Assembly: GCA_023437715.1 (NCBI GenBank)
Contig: JAEZFK010000034.1
Location: 1 to 39,288 of the forward strand
DNA from: Bacillota bacterium
Lineage (GTDB): Bacteria > Bacillota > Clostridia > Lachnospirales > Lachnospiraceae
DNA length: 39,288 nt
Reading direction: 5' to 3'
Below the pieces are notes generated by a model. That model worked only from the letters and a program-made list of their open reading frames with translations. It did no database searches and was not told the DNA's origin. Below, piece by piece: positions 14,903 through 23,395 of this stretch. Made by a program: the position numbers and the translations under genes. Position 1 is the stretch's first letter. Every line of letters starts with the position of its first letter.

Positions 14903-15880
14903 TCACACATATCCATAGATCCCCCGGACAGATACCTCCCCGGAGATCACATGTTTTACCTCTCCTGACTCCATTTCTACAAGAAGCTCGCCCTTTTCAT
15001 TGATTCCCAAAGCCCGGCCCGTGTATTCACCTGCCGGGTCCAGAATCCGGATTTCCCCTCCTGCATTGACCATATGCTTATTATAGACACCTATCAGCCC
15101 GGATAAATCACCCTGGCTGATAAATTCTTCATAATATTCTTCAAATGCTTCCATAACTGCGGCAATCAGCCGGCTTCTCCTGACTTTCTCTCCTGTTTCC
15201 AGAAACAGGGAGGTGGCCGTTTTCTTCACATCTTCAGGAAATTCTTCCATATTTGCGTTGATGCCGATGCCTACCACCACATAATGGATACCCTCAAGCT
15301 CAGCACTCATTTCCGTCAGAATTCCGCACAGCTTTTTCCCGTTTGATACAATATCGTTGGGCCATTTAATAAAAGAGGAAAGACCCGTCGCTTTCTCTAT
15401 TCCGTCACAGACGGCCAGGGCTGCCACCAGCGTTACCATGGAAGCCGACGACGGCAGGATTTCCGGCCTTAAAATAAGGCTCATAAATACATTTTTCCCT
15501 GACGGGGATACCCATGTCCGTCCTCTTCTGCCCCTGCCTGCCTCCTGACAGTCCGAAACCACAAGAGTTCCGGCTGCCGCGCCCTCCTCTGCCAGGCGCT
15601 TTGCCCTTACGTTGGTGGAGTCAATGGTTTCGTGGTACTCCACCTCCCGGCCAAAGGTTCCCTCCAGCCGGCTTTCAAGCTCTGTTTTCGTCATTATATC
15701 ACAAGAATCGATCAAATGGTACCCTTTATTTCGGACTGCTTCGATTTTATAGCCTTCCTCCTCCAGCTGCTGTATGGCTTTCCACACCGCTGTCCTGGAT
15801 ACGCCGAAGCGCCCGCACAATTCCTGCCCCGATATATAACCGTCTTCTTGTCTTAACTGCTTAAGAATCTCCGCTTTCAA
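14903..15880 (-). CDS. birA: Bifunctional biotin ligase / biotin operon repressor
   Basis: The 325-residue protein has an N-terminal winged helix-turn-helix (about 5-52, with SGQELCGRFGVSRTAVWKAI) for DNA binding. The ligase domain has the biotinyl-AMP loop GRGRRGR (115-121) and KWPND (172-176), and an SH3-like C-terminal domain follows. It attaches biotin to carboxylase carrier proteins and can repress biotin genes. The start codon is TTG; the ribosome site GGGGGTG includes the stop codon of the upstream small membrane gene, so translation is likely coupled. No biotin synthesis gene or BirA operator was seen in this window. Confidence 0.93.
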   Translation of the reverse strand: MKAEILKQLRQEDGYISGQELCGRFGVSRTAVWKAIQQLEEEGYKIEAVRNKGYHLIDSCDIMTKTELESRLEGTFGREVEYHETIDSTNVRAKRLAEEGAAAGTLVVSDCQEAGRGRRGRTWVSPSGKNVFMSLILRPEILPSSASMVTLVAALAVCDGIEKATGLSSFIKWPNDIVSNGKKLCGILTEMSAELEGIHYVVVGIGINANMEEFPEDVKKTATSLFLETGEKVRRSRLIAAVMEAFEEYYEEFISQGDLSGLIGVYNKHMVNAGGEIRILDPAGEYTGRALGINEKGELLVEMESGEVKHVISGEVSVRGIYGYV

Positions 15881-15884
15881 GGCC

Positions 15885-16187
15885 TCACCCCCACCAGATG
15901 CTTACCGCGCTGACGACGGCAAGGGCCAGAAGAAGAACGCCGAACAGCAGCACGGCCACGCCCGCCGCTTTTCTCCTCTTTTCCCGTCCCCCTGATCTGA
16001 TTTTAAAAATACCGTTTACTAGATTGAGAGCTCCGGCCAGAAAGAATATAACCGGAAATAAAACCATGTGATCCTCCGGATTTAAAAAAGAAACAACCGC
16101 CAGCACCACGATCAGGCACCCTGCCACAATGTGCACTAAGTCCACCATCATGGAGGCGTTTCTCAAGTTCCTGCCACGTTCCTGCAT
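15885..16187 (-). CDS. Small membrane protein of unknown function (100 aa)
   Basis: The 100-residue protein has a short basic N-terminus and three predicted membrane segments (about 17-36, 41-61 and 76-97). A basic loop GGREKRRK sits between the last two. I do not recognise the family. It is real by context: TAGGAG precedes its ATG, it begins 7 bp after argF ends, and its stop codon lies within the birA ribosome site. The positive loop suggests the N-terminus faces outside if the positive-inside rule holds. Confidence 0.75.
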   Translation of the reverse strand: MQERGRNLRNASMMVDLVHIVAGCLIVVLAVVSFLNPEDHMVLFPVIFFLAGALNLVNGIFKIRSGGREKRRKAAGVAVLLFGVLLLALAVVSAVSIWWG

Positions 16188-16194
16188 AACACTC

Positions 16195-17130
16195 CTACTC
16201 TCCTAAGGTTGCCACCATTACTGCCTTGATGGTGTGCATTCTGTTTTCTGCTTCGTCAAATACCACGGAGGCGGCTGATTCAAAGACATCCTCTGTCACT
16301 TCATTTCCCTTGACAGCCGGCAGACAGTGCATGAATATGGTGGAATCCTTTCCTGTCTTCCCCATCAGCTCCTGATTCACCTGATAAGGCCTTAGGATTG
16401 CCACACGCTCCGCGGCCTTGTCCTCTTCTCCCATGGAACACCACACATCGGTATAAATCACATCGGCATCCTTAACCGCAGCCGTGTCCTCCGTCAGAGT
16501 GATGGTGCTTCCGCTTTCCTTTGCATAGCCCTGACATAAATTCAACAATTCCTCCCTGGGCCATAAGCTCTCAGGAGCCAGTATGGTGAAATAAACTCCC
16601 ATCTTGGACATGCCGATCATCAGGCTGTTGGCCATGTTGTTGCGCCCATCTCCCGCATAAACGAAACGGAGTCCTTTCAAATATCCGAAATGCTCTTTCA
16701 TGGTCAGAAGGTCCGCCAGAATCTGGGTTGGATGGTAATCATCCGTCAGACCGTTCCACACCGGCACGCCTGCATATTTTGCCAGGTCTTCCACTGTCTT
16801 ATGCTTAAATCCGCGGAATTCAATGCCGTCAAAAATTCTTCCCAGGACCCTTGCCGTGTCCTCCACGCTTTCCTTGTGCCCCAGCTGAAGATCATCCTTG
16901 CCTAAATACTCCGGATGGCCTCCTTCGTCCACAGCGGCCACCACAAAGGAACATCTGGTGCGGGTGGAGGGCTTTTCAAAAATAAGGGCAATGTTTTTTC
17001 CTTTCAGGGAATTACCCGTAATGCCCTCTTTTTTCTTCGCTTTTAAGTCAGCAGCCAGGTCCAGTAAATAACCGATTTCCTCCGGCGTAAAATCCTTTAA
17101 GGTAATAAAATTTCTTCCTTTTAAATTCAT
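16195..17130 (-). CDS. argF: Ornithine carbamoyltransferase
   Basis: The enzyme makes citrulline from ornithine and carbamoyl phosphate. The 311-residue protein has the carbamoyl-phosphate motif STRTRCSF (55-62), HPTQ (133-136), an ornithine-binding SMG segment (232-234) and the catalytic HCLP (268-271), which identify OTCase over aspartate carbamoyltransferase. The ATG at 17130 follows GGAGGAAG; the longer reading starts upstream of the ribosome site. A near-consensus promoter with an ARG-box-like palindrome at the start site supports an arginine-repressed synthetic role and not fermentative arcB, but both use the same reaction. It leads a five-gene operon. Confidence 0.94.
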   Translation of the reverse strand: MNLKGRNFITLKDFTPEEIGYLLDLAADLKAKKKEGITGNSLKGKNIALIFEKPSTRTRCSFVVAAVDEGGHPEYLGKDDLQLGHKESVEDTARVLGRIFDGIEFRGFKHKTVEDLAKYAGVPVWNGLTDDYHPTQILADLLTMKEHFGYLKGLRFVYAGDGRNNMANSLMIGMSKMGVYFTILAPESLWPREELLNLCQGYAKESGSTITLTEDTAAVKDADVIYTDVWCSMGEEDKAAERVAILRPYQVNQELMGKTGKDSTIFMHCLPAVKGNEVTEDVFESAASVVFDEAENRMHTIKAVMVATLGE

Positions 17131-17153
17131 AATTACTTCCTCCGTTTTTCGTA

Positions 17154-17169
17154 ATGTATTTTTATACAT
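17154..17169 (-). promoter_or_regulatory. Putative ARG box (ArgR/AhrC operator)
   Basis: ATGTATTTTTATACAT is an inverted repeat. Read on the minus strand with one flanking base each side, it matches 14 of 18 positions of the Bacillus ARG box CATGAATAAAAATKCAAK. It covers the predicted transcription start of argF, where a bound repressor would block transcription. Confidence 0.6.
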
Positions 17170-17170
17170 C

Positions 17171-17199
17171 ATTATAGTATATTATGAATATCTATGCAA
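17171..17199 (-). promoter_or_regulatory. argF operon promoter
   Basis: The minus strand shows TTGCAT (17194-17199), a 17-bp spacer and TATAAT (17171-17176). It starts only 10 bp after the 3' end of the patatin-like gene. Confidence 0.78.
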
Positions 17200-17208
17200 C
17201 TCCTTTTT

Positions 17209-18381
17209 TTATAATTTATTAGCCCTTAATAAAGCTTCCCAGACTCCGGGGCCCCGCAGCTTCTTTCGGATGGCCTCCGTAAGCTGATCCACCGTATAGA
17301 TTTGAAAACGCCTGATTTTCAGCCGTTTTGCCAGGTCTTCCAGAATTCCCAGGTATAAGTCCTTGTAGTCCCACCCTTCTTTCAGATTAAGCTCTTCCGC
17401 CAGCTTAGGAAATATCTTTTCCGTAAAAACCCTGTAACCAGTTAAGGCCTCAGCCCCCTCTTCCAGCGGCGGGGCATCCCCATATGCCTTTAAAAATTCC
17501 AGTTCCGACATCATCTTATCGAAATAATAAGGCTCTGTATTGGGTGCATCAATATAATAAATACGCCCGGAGAGGCCAAATAAGAACCTTTTGGCATCAT
17601 AATATCCCAAAGTCATGTTTTTTCTGGCCTGTTTTTTATCAAATTCCAGAATTCCGCCCAGGTCCTGGCGCGGGGCAATATGAGAAACCCGGATTCCATC
17701 GGGAATCTTTATCACCCGTTCCTTATCAAAGCCCCAGCCGTAGATGCGGATCACAATGATATCCTCATACCCCCGGTCAATGAGCACGTTAATGGGGACG
17801 TTGTTAAAGCCGCCTCCATCCACATACCGTTTGCCTCCCAGCTTCTCATTTTTAAAGGCCAGGAAAAAGGCGCTGGCCAGCAGCATGTCCTTAATGCTTC
17901 CCGTCTCACCGCTTCTTACATCCACCGCCAGCTCTTTCCTGTCGGACACGGAATAGGTCACCACAAAAAGTTCTCTGTCCGAATTCTTTATTTTCTCCTC
18001 ATCTCCCACTACCTGGGCAATGAGGTTCTTTAAGGGAGTGATGTCAAAGCCCCCGTCCTTTACAATCTGCAGCCCTCTGCTTATGAGTTCCTGCAGATTC
18101 AGGGCTTTAAAATCCTTTCTCTTTAAAGCCTTTATGGTATCGTCGCTGACATCCATGACATGGGAGTACTCGATGTTCTTCCATATCTCCTCCGCCCGCT
18201 CAAAATCGTCCATACAGATAAGGGCTCCGTTTAAAGCGCCTACAGAAACCCCTGCGATTCCCTTGATTTTTACTCCCTCTTCCCTTAAAGCCTTCCACGC
18301 GCCGATCTGATAAGCGCCCTTGGCTCCTCCTCCCTCCAGTACAAGGCCGTATTCTTTCGTCAGGTCCAGCTTCAGCTCCAT
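17209..18381 (-). CDS. Patatin-like phospholipase family protein
   Basis: The 390-residue protein has the patatin catalytic core: the oxyanion loop GGGAKG (17-22), the nucleophile elbow GVSVG with Ser46, and the dyad aspartate D188 in YVDGGG. Patatin-like proteins are Ser-Asp lipid acyl hydrolases. The core covers about residues 12-210; the remaining 180 residues are charged and helical with no motif I recognise. There is no signal peptide, so it should act in the cytoplasm or at the inner membrane face. AAGGAGGG precedes the ATG. It follows the SPFH gene across a terminator, and no promoter of its own is clear. The substrate is unknown. Confidence 0.88.
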   Translation of the reverse strand: MELKLDLTKEYGLVLEGGGAKGAYQIGAWKALREEGVKIKGIAGVSVGALNGALICMDDFERAEEIWKNIEYSHVMDVSDDTIKALKRKDFKALNLQELISRGLQIVKDGGFDITPLKNLIAQVVGDEEKIKNSDRELFVVTYSVSDRKELAVDVRSGETGSIKDMLLASAFFLAFKNEKLGGKRYVDGGGFNNVPINVLIDRGYEDIIVIRIYGWGFDKERVIKIPDGIRVSHIAPRQDLGGILEFDKKQARKNMTLGYYDAKRFLFGLSGRIYYIDAPNTEPYYFDKMMSELEFLKAYGDAPPLEEGAEALTGYRVFTEKIFPKLAEELNLKEGWDYKDLYLGILEDLAKRLKIRRFQIYTVDQLTEAIRKKLRGPGVWEALLRANKL

Positions 18382-18407
18382 ATGCCCTCCTTAAAGCCTC
18401 TCAATGT

Positions 18408-18448
18408 GAGAAAACCGCAGCAAAAGGGCATCTGCCCCCTGCTGCGGT
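18408..18448 (-). terminator. Terminator after the NfeD/SPFH pair
   Basis: ACCGCAGCA (18414-18422) pairs with TGCTGCGGT (18440-18448), and an inner GGGC/GCCC adds to it. On the minus strand it is followed by TTTTCT. It starts 23 bp after the SPFH stop codon. Confidence 0.75.
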
Positions 18449-18471
18449 ATTGGTTTCCCGAATTCAGGAAA

Positions 18472-19401
18472 TTACGCCTCCGGGTCCTTGGGTATTTCTG
18501 TAATGGAAGAAACCAGCCCCGCCAGTCCCTGGATCTCGGATGGGATGATGATCTTGGTGGCCTTGCCGTCAGCAATAGCCTTAAATGCCTCCAGGCTCTT
18601 TATGGTCAGAACCGCCTTATCTGCACCCGCTTCCCTAATCATGCGGATACCGTCCGCATTGGCCTGCTGGATCTTTAAGGTAGCCTCAGCCTGGCCTTCC
18701 GCCTCACGGATTCTCTTTTCCTTCTCCGCTTCCGCACGAAGGATGGCTGCCTGTTTCTCAGCCTCCGCATCAAGGATGGCGGATTCTTTCTTACCTTCTG
18801 CCACAAGAACTGTGGACTTCTTCTCGCCTTCCGCTCTTAAAATAGCTTCACGGCGTTCACGTTCCGCTTTCATCTGCTTCTCCATGGCATCCTGAATGGC
18901 TGCCGGGGGCATGATGTTCTTAAGCTCCACACGGTTTACCTTGATTCCCCACGGATCAGTTGCAATATCCAGAGTTTCTCTCATCTTTGCGTTAATGGTC
19001 TCTCTGGAGGTTAAGGTCTGGTCAAGCTCCAGATCGCCGATGATATTTCTGAGGGTGGTGGCTGTTAAGTTTTCAATGGCCATAATAGGATTTTCCACAC
19101 CATAAGCATAGAGCTTCGGATCCGTGATCTGGAAGAACACTACCGTATCAATTCTCATGGTAACGTTATCCTTGGTGATAACCGGCTGAGGCGGGAAATC
19201 CGCTACCTGCTCTTTTAAATTAACTCTTTTTGCCACACGGTCAACAAGGGGCATCTTAATATGCACGCCTACGGACCAGGTTTCCAAAAAAGCGCCCAGA
19301 CGTTCCACAACAAGGGCCTGTGCCTGAGGCACCACCCGGATGCAGGACGCCAGCAATAACAGAATGATGACTAAAACAACAATGACTGCTAAAAATCCCA
19401 T
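18472..19401 (-). CDS. SPFH/stomatin-like membrane protein (QmcA type)
   Basis: The 309-residue protein has one N-terminal membrane anchor (3-22). An SPFH/Band-7 domain follows (about 23-190, with LGAFLETWSVGVHIKMPLVD). Then comes a long charged coiled coil of AEGEKK/AEAEKQ repeats (about 190-255) and a hydrophobic tail. These proteins form large oligomeric cages at the membrane and are linked to membrane microdomains and protease control. Its start is 1 bp after the upstream NfeD-like gene, the standard SPFH/NfeD pairing. Confidence 0.92.
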   Translation of the reverse strand: MGFLAVIVVLVIILLLLASCIRVVPQAQALVVERLGAFLETWSVGVHIKMPLVDRVAKRVNLKEQVADFPPQPVITKDNVTMRIDTVVFFQITDPKLYAYGVENPIMAIENLTATTLRNIIGDLELDQTLTSRETINAKMRETLDIATDPWGIKVNRVELKNIMPPAAIQDAMEKQMKAERERREAILRAEGEKKSTVLVAEGKKESAILDAEAEKQAAILRAEAEKEKRIREAEGQAEATLKIQQANADGIRMIREAGADKAVLTIKSLEAFKAIADGKATKIIIPSEIQGLAGLVSSITEIPKDPEA

Positions 19402-19402
19402 A

Positions 19403-19843
19403 CTACGCTTCCTCCTGATTCTTGCTCACAATTAGTTTCACACCTTTAATATCTTTCACTTCCACCATGGTACCTGCCGGATAGATCTCGTCATCCTTCA
19501 GAGCTCTGGCCGTCCATTCCTGGCCGTTTAAAACCGCCGCTCCCTTTCCTTCCAGGTTGTTGATCTCCACCGTGACCCTGGCATTTTTGCCGATCAGGCT
19601 CTCTAAATTGGTCTTTACCGTGTTGCGGTTTACGTACTTTAAGGCAAACGGCCTTGTGAAGAATAAAAGAATAAAGGATACAATTACAAACATCGCCAGC
19701 TGCACCTGGATATCGACTCCGAACAGAGCCAGTATAAATGCAACCAGCGCCCCTCCGGCAAACCAGATGGTCGTCAAGGCCATAGTGGCCGCTTCGATTC
19801 CCAGAAGCACCACAAATGCAATAAGCCAATAGATTGCTGCCAT
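19403..19843 (-). CDS. NfeD-like membrane protein
   Basis: The 146-residue protein has about four N-terminal hydrophobic segments (to about residue 75) and a soluble C-terminal OB-fold domain (about 82-140, with GKNARVTVEINNLEGKGAAVLNGQEWTA). This is the short NfeD form that lacks the ClpP-like protease domain and works beside SPFH proteins. I chose the ATG at 19843 because GGGGAG is eight bases upstream; the GTG at 19852 abuts that ribosome site. It leads the two-gene operon with the SPFH gene and has its own promoter. Confidence 0.9.
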   Translation of the reverse strand: MAAIYWLIAFVVLLGIEAATMALTTIWFAGGALVAFILALFGVDIQVQLAMFVIVSFILLFFTRPFALKYVNRNTVKTNLESLIGKNARVTVEINNLEGKGAAVLNGQEWTARALKDDEIYPAGTMVEVKDIKGVKLIVSKNQEEA

Positions 19844-19908
19844 CTCAATCACTCCCCTTTCCCTGCCTGTGCAGGTTAAATCTGCCTGGCAAAATATCCC
19901 TTAATACT

Positions 19909-19937
19909 ATCATACTACATGCTCCCGTATTTCTCAA
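19909..19937 (-). promoter_or_regulatory. NfeD/SPFH operon promoter
   Basis: The minus strand shows TTGAGA (19932-19937), a 17-bp spacer and TATGAT (19909-19914). It leaves a leader of about 60 nt. Confidence 0.68.
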
Positions 19938-19977
19938 CATTTCCGGCCCTGAAAAGCCTTACAATTTTCTGACAAAA

Positions 19978-20757
19978 CTACTGACGGCGCTGCCTTGCGG
20001 CCTCAAACATCAGCACAGAGGCTGCAACAGCCGCATTTAAGGACTCCACCTTTCCCATCATGGGGATTTTCACATATGCGTCCGCAAGGGATGCTGTTTT
20101 CTCCGTAAGGCCCTGTGCCTCATTTCCGATTAAAAATCCTGTATCAACAGTATAATCCTCTTTTTCATAATTATTCCTGCCGTTTAAATGGGCTGCATAA
20201 AGCCTGACGCCCCAGCTTTTCAGCTCCTTTAAGGCTCCGGGCAGGTCATCGGTATACACAAAGGGAACCCTGCAGATGGAGCCCATGGTGGAGCGAATCA
20301 CTTTCGGGTTATAAATATCCGCCGTGGCGTCATTCATGAGAACCCCTGTGATTCCGGCCCCTTCCCCGGCTCTTAGGATGGTGCCTAAATTCCCCGGGTC
20401 CTGAATGCTTTCCAGAACCATTAAAAGGACCGGCTCCCGGCCGTTTTTCAAGTCCGCAGGCTCATAGGAATACTGTTTTACCAGAGCCAGGATTCCCTGA
20501 GGCGTCTGGGTGTCGGACATGGTCTTAAATACCTCGTCGGACACGGTTTCATACCTGGTTCCTGAAAGCAGGCTTCTGCGGCTTTCATCCTCTAAAAAGC
20601 TTTCCGATACAAACAGGCTGTCGATTCTGTCTTTTGGGAGCTCCCGGAACATCCGGAGTCCTTCCGCCACAAAAAGGCCTGTTTCCTTTCTGGCTTTTGC
20701 CTTCTTTGCCAGGTTCATCACCTGCTTGATCCGCCCGTTGGCGCTGCTGGTTATCAT
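19978..20757 (-). CDS. TrmH/SpoU-family RNA 2'-O-methyltransferase
   Basis: The 259-residue protein has an N-terminal substrate-binding domain (about 1-95) and a SPOUT knot domain. The three SpoU motifs are clear: NLGTILRAGEGAG, IRSTMGSICRVPF and LIGNEAQGL with KVESLNAAVAASVLMFE. These enzymes transfer methyl groups from S-adenosylmethionine to ribose in rRNA or tRNA. The plan resembles RlmB or TsnR relatives, but the exact nucleotide target cannot be told. It begins 13 bp after nadE and has GAGAGG before the ATG, so it is the second gene of that operon. Confidence 0.9.
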   Translation of the reverse strand: MITSSANGRIKQVMNLAKKAKARKETGLFVAEGLRMFRELPKDRIDSLFVSESFLEDESRRSLLSGTRYETVSDEVFKTMSDTQTPQGILALVKQYSYEPADLKNGREPVLLMVLESIQDPGNLGTILRAGEGAGITGVLMNDATADIYNPKVIRSTMGSICRVPFVYTDDLPGALKELKSWGVRLYAAHLNGRNNYEKEDYTVDTGFLIGNEAQGLTEKTASLADAYVKIPMMGKVESLNAAVAASVLMFEAARQRRQ

Positions 20758-20770
20758 AGTGTACCTCTCT

Positions 20771-22681
20771 TTATAAATTTTCCAGTTCCTCCAGCCACAG
20801 ACGGCTCACCCCGTCGCTGGGCATCCGCAAATCTCCTCTGGGAGATACGGCCACGGAGCCCACCTTGGGCCCGTCCGGCATACAGGAACGCTTAAACTGC
20901 TGGCTGAAGAATCTGCGGTAAAAGACCTTGAGCCATTTTAAAATAGTCTCATTTTCATATTTTCCGTCAAAGGCATGGACAGCCATGCGGTAAACCTTGG
21001 AGGGACGGCATCCAAACCGCAGGATCTGGTACAGGAAGAAGTCGTGAAGCTCATAGGGCCCTACCAGGTCCTCTGTCTTCTGGGCGATCTCCCCGTCCTG
21101 AGGCGGAAGCAGCTCCGGGCTTACAGGAGTATCAAGGACGTCTAAAAGCACCTCTTTCAATTCCTCTTCCCGGACGGTATCCGCATAGTAACGGACCAGA
21201 TGGCGGACCAGGGTCTTTGGCACAGAAGAATTGACCCCGTACATGGACATGTGGTCTCCGTTATAGGTGGCCCAGCCTAAGGCCAGCTCAGACATATCCC
21301 CCGTTCCGATGACCAGCCCGTTAAGCTTATTTGCCATGTCCATAAGGATCTGGGTTCTTTCTCTGGCCTGTGAATTTTCATAGGTCACATCATGAACTTC
21401 TGCATCCTGTCCGATATCCCGGAAATGAAGGCTGACGGCCTCCTTAATATTCACCTCCGTAAGCTCTGCTCCCAGCTTATTGGTCAAAAGGCAGGCATTC
21501 CGGTAGGTCCTGTCCGTGGTTCCGAAGCAGGGCATGGTCACCGCGTGGATCTGGTTTCTCGGAAGGCCCAGCATGTCAAAGGCCCGGACCGTCACCAGAA
21601 GCGCCAGGGTGGAATCCAGTCCTCCGGAGATTCCCACCACCGCATGGCCGCATCCCGTATGGGCCAGCCTCTTTTTCAGCCCCATGGCCTGGATGGAAAG
21701 GATCTCCTCGCACCTCCGGTTCCTTTCGCCCTCATTATCCGGCACAAAGGGCCTTGGATCAATAAAACGCTTTAATTCTAAGTCCTCCTGCTTTATGGAA
21801 AAGGGCACGACCCTGTAATTTTCATTATTTGTTCCCGGAAAGGTAGTCATCCTGCGCCGTTCGTGGATCAGCCTCTCCAAGTCCATATCCCCGTAAATCG
21901 TCTCATTTTCAAAGCGTTTGGATTCCTTAAGCAGGGTTCCGTTTTCCGTAATCAGGTTCTGTCCGCCGAATACCAGGTCCTGAGTGGATTCTCCCTCTCC
22001 TGCATTGGCGTATATATATCCGCATACCAGATTGGCGGAATGTCCCACAATCAGGCTTCTTCTGTAAATATCCTTTCCCGTGGTCTCGTCGCTGGCCGAG
22101 CAGTTTACAATTACGGTGGCTCCTGCGGTAGCGTGGCGGATGGACGGAGGGCTTGGAACCCAGGCATCCTCGCAGATCTCCGCGGCTACAATGAGCCTTG
22201 GGTCTTCCTCACAGGCAAAGAGGATATTGGTACCCATGGGAACCATTTCATCCTCCCACTTTACAAGCACCGGAATCTCATTTCCCGGTTCAAAATAACG
22301 CATCTCGTAAAATTCTGAATAATTGGGCAGATGGGTCTTGGGTACGATCCCTAAAAGCTTTCCGTTCTGAAGGGCCGCCGCCGTGTTGTAAAGCTTTCCG
22401 TCCCGCTCCCAGGGCATGCCGATAAACACCAGCAGATCATGGCCCTTTGTGGCCTTTATGATCTCCTTTAGCTCCATCTTTGCCTTTTGAAGCAGAGCAT
22501 CCTGCTCAAACAAGTCCCCGCAGGTATAAGAAGTCAGACAGAGCTCAGGAAATACCATTATTTTTGCTTTTTCTTCAATTCCAGCTTTAATCAGACCGCA
22601 GATCTGTTCCCTGTTAAACTGCGGATCAGCCACTTTCACTTCCGGGGTGGCCGCAGCGACCCGGATATATCCATGCTTCAT
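20771..22681 (-). CDS. nadE: Glutamine-dependent NAD+ synthetase
   Basis: The 636-residue protein joins an N-terminal nitrilase-like glutaminase to a C-terminal ATP-pyrophosphatase synthetase. The glutaminase triad is visible as E46 (FPEL), K115 (VPKTH) and C170 (AAEICEDAW). The synthetase P-loop is SGGLDS (352-357), and NGLVIGTGDMSELALGWAT follows. It amidates nicotinic acid adenine dinucleotide, the final step to NAD+, using glutamine ammonia. Length fits the long form known from Mycobacterium. I use the ATG at 22681; a GTG one codon upstream is the alternative. A small hairpin (22719-22735) lies in the leader. Confidence 0.95.
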   Translation of the reverse strand: MKHGYIRVAAATPEVKVADPQFNREQICGLIKAGIEEKAKIMVFPELCLTSYTCGDLFEQDALLQKAKMELKEIIKATKGHDLLVFIGMPWERDGKLYNTAAALQNGKLLGIVPKTHLPNYSEFYEMRYFEPGNEIPVLVKWEDEMVPMGTNILFACEEDPRLIVAAEICEDAWVPSPPSIRHATAGATVIVNCSASDETTGKDIYRRSLIVGHSANLVCGYIYANAGEGESTQDLVFGGQNLITENGTLLKESKRFENETIYGDMDLERLIHERRRMTTFPGTNNENYRVVPFSIKQEDLELKRFIDPRPFVPDNEGERNRRCEEILSIQAMGLKKRLAHTGCGHAVVGISGGLDSTLALLVTVRAFDMLGLPRNQIHAVTMPCFGTTDRTYRNACLLTNKLGAELTEVNIKEAVSLHFRDIGQDAEVHDVTYENSQARERTQILMDMANKLNGLVIGTGDMSELALGWATYNGDHMSMYGVNSSVPKTLVRHLVRYYADTVREEELKEVLLDVLDTPVSPELLPPQDGEIAQKTEDLVGPYELHDFFLYQILRFGCRPSKVYRMAVHAFDGKYENETILKWLKVFYRRFFSQQFKRSCMPDGPKVGSVAVSPRGDLRMPSDGVSRLWLEELENL

Positions 22682-22791
22682 CACATTTACTCTCCTATCC
22701 GTTCATTGGTTTGACGCCAAAGGCTTCCAGCCTTTCAATGAGTATTAGTATACCTCTTTTTTGAGAAATTGGGAAGCCGCATAATTTGAGG

Positions 22792-22820
22792 TTTACTTTT
22801 CACAGGGTTTCGTGTAAAAT
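22792..22820 (+). promoter_or_regulatory. Promoter of the Rrf2 regulator gene
   Basis: TTTACT (22792-22797), a 17-bp spacer and TAAAAT (22815-22820). It lies in the divergent gap to nadE, whose likely -10 box TATACT is at 22747-22752 on the minus strand. Confidence 0.65.
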
Positions 22821-22874
22821 ATTACTTATATCCTACTAAACAGATAAGAATAATTAGGAAGGAGTTTTGAGACC

Positions 22875-23315
22875 ATGAAATTTTCTACCAAAGGACGCTA
22901 TGCCCTTCGCATGATGCTTGAATTCGCGCTTCATCCGGACGAATGCACGAAAATCATTCAGGTGGCGGAGCGCCAGGATATATCCGATAAATATCTGGAG
23001 CAGATCGTCACCATTTTAAGCAGAGCCGGATATGTCAAAAGCAGAAGGGGCGCCCAGGGCGGATATTACCTTGCCAAGCCTGCTTCCGAATATACAGTGG
23101 GCATGATCCTGCGCCTTGCGGAAGGCAGCCTGGTGCCCGTGTCCTGCATGGAGGATGAGATAAATCCCTGCAGCCGCGCCGACATCTGCGCCACGCTCAT
23201 GGTATGGAAGAAGCTGGATGAGGCCATCTCCAGCGTTGTGGATAACATTACTCTTGCGGATCTGGTGGAAGAACAGAAAAGGCTGGACAAGAATGTCCTC
23301 GAACAAAAAAATTAA
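22875..23315 (+). CDS. Rrf2-family regulator with IscR-like cysteines
   Basis: The 146-residue protein begins MKFSTKGRYALRMML, typical of Rrf2 winged-helix regulators, with the recognition region SDKYLEQIVTILSRAGYVKSRRGAQGGY (about 37-64). Three cysteines follow at C91, C99 and C105. They sit where IscR binds its [2Fe-2S] cluster, but the first gap is seven residues and not five. It therefore probably senses iron-sulfur or redox state, and is less like the cysteine-free CymR. GGAAGGAG precedes the ATG. It is monocistronic with no isc/suf genes beside it, so its targets lie elsewhere unless it acts on itself. Confidence 0.88.
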   Translation: MKFSTKGRYALRMMLEFALHPDECTKIIQVAERQDISDKYLEQIVTILSRAGYVKSRRGAQGGYYLAKPASEYTVGMILRLAEGSLVPVSCMEDEINPCSRADICATLMVWKKLDEAISSVVDNITLADLVEEQKRLDKNVLEQKN

Positions 23316-23326
23316 AGAACGGGATG

Positions 23327-23378
23327 AAAAACCGGCGTCTTTCTCAAGCTTTTCAGGCTTTTGAAAGACGCCGGTTTT
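23327..23378. terminator. Bidirectional terminator between the Rrf2 gene and nrdD
   Basis: AAAACCGGCGTCTTTC pairs with GAAAGACGCCGGTTTT over 16 bp. T runs end both strands, serving the two convergent genes. Confidence 0.9.
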
Positions 23379-23395
23379 GTATATTCACGTATATT

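Noticed and set aside
16195..17130. Arginine deiminase (arc) operon with the carbamate kinase at 37213
   Set aside because: The two genes are 20 kb apart on opposite strands, no arcA or arcD is present, and argF carries an ARG-box-like site typical of synthesis.
22719..22735. NAD-sensing riboswitch in the nadE leader
   Set aside because: Only a 7-bp hairpin is seen; there is too little structure for a known NAD riboswitch.
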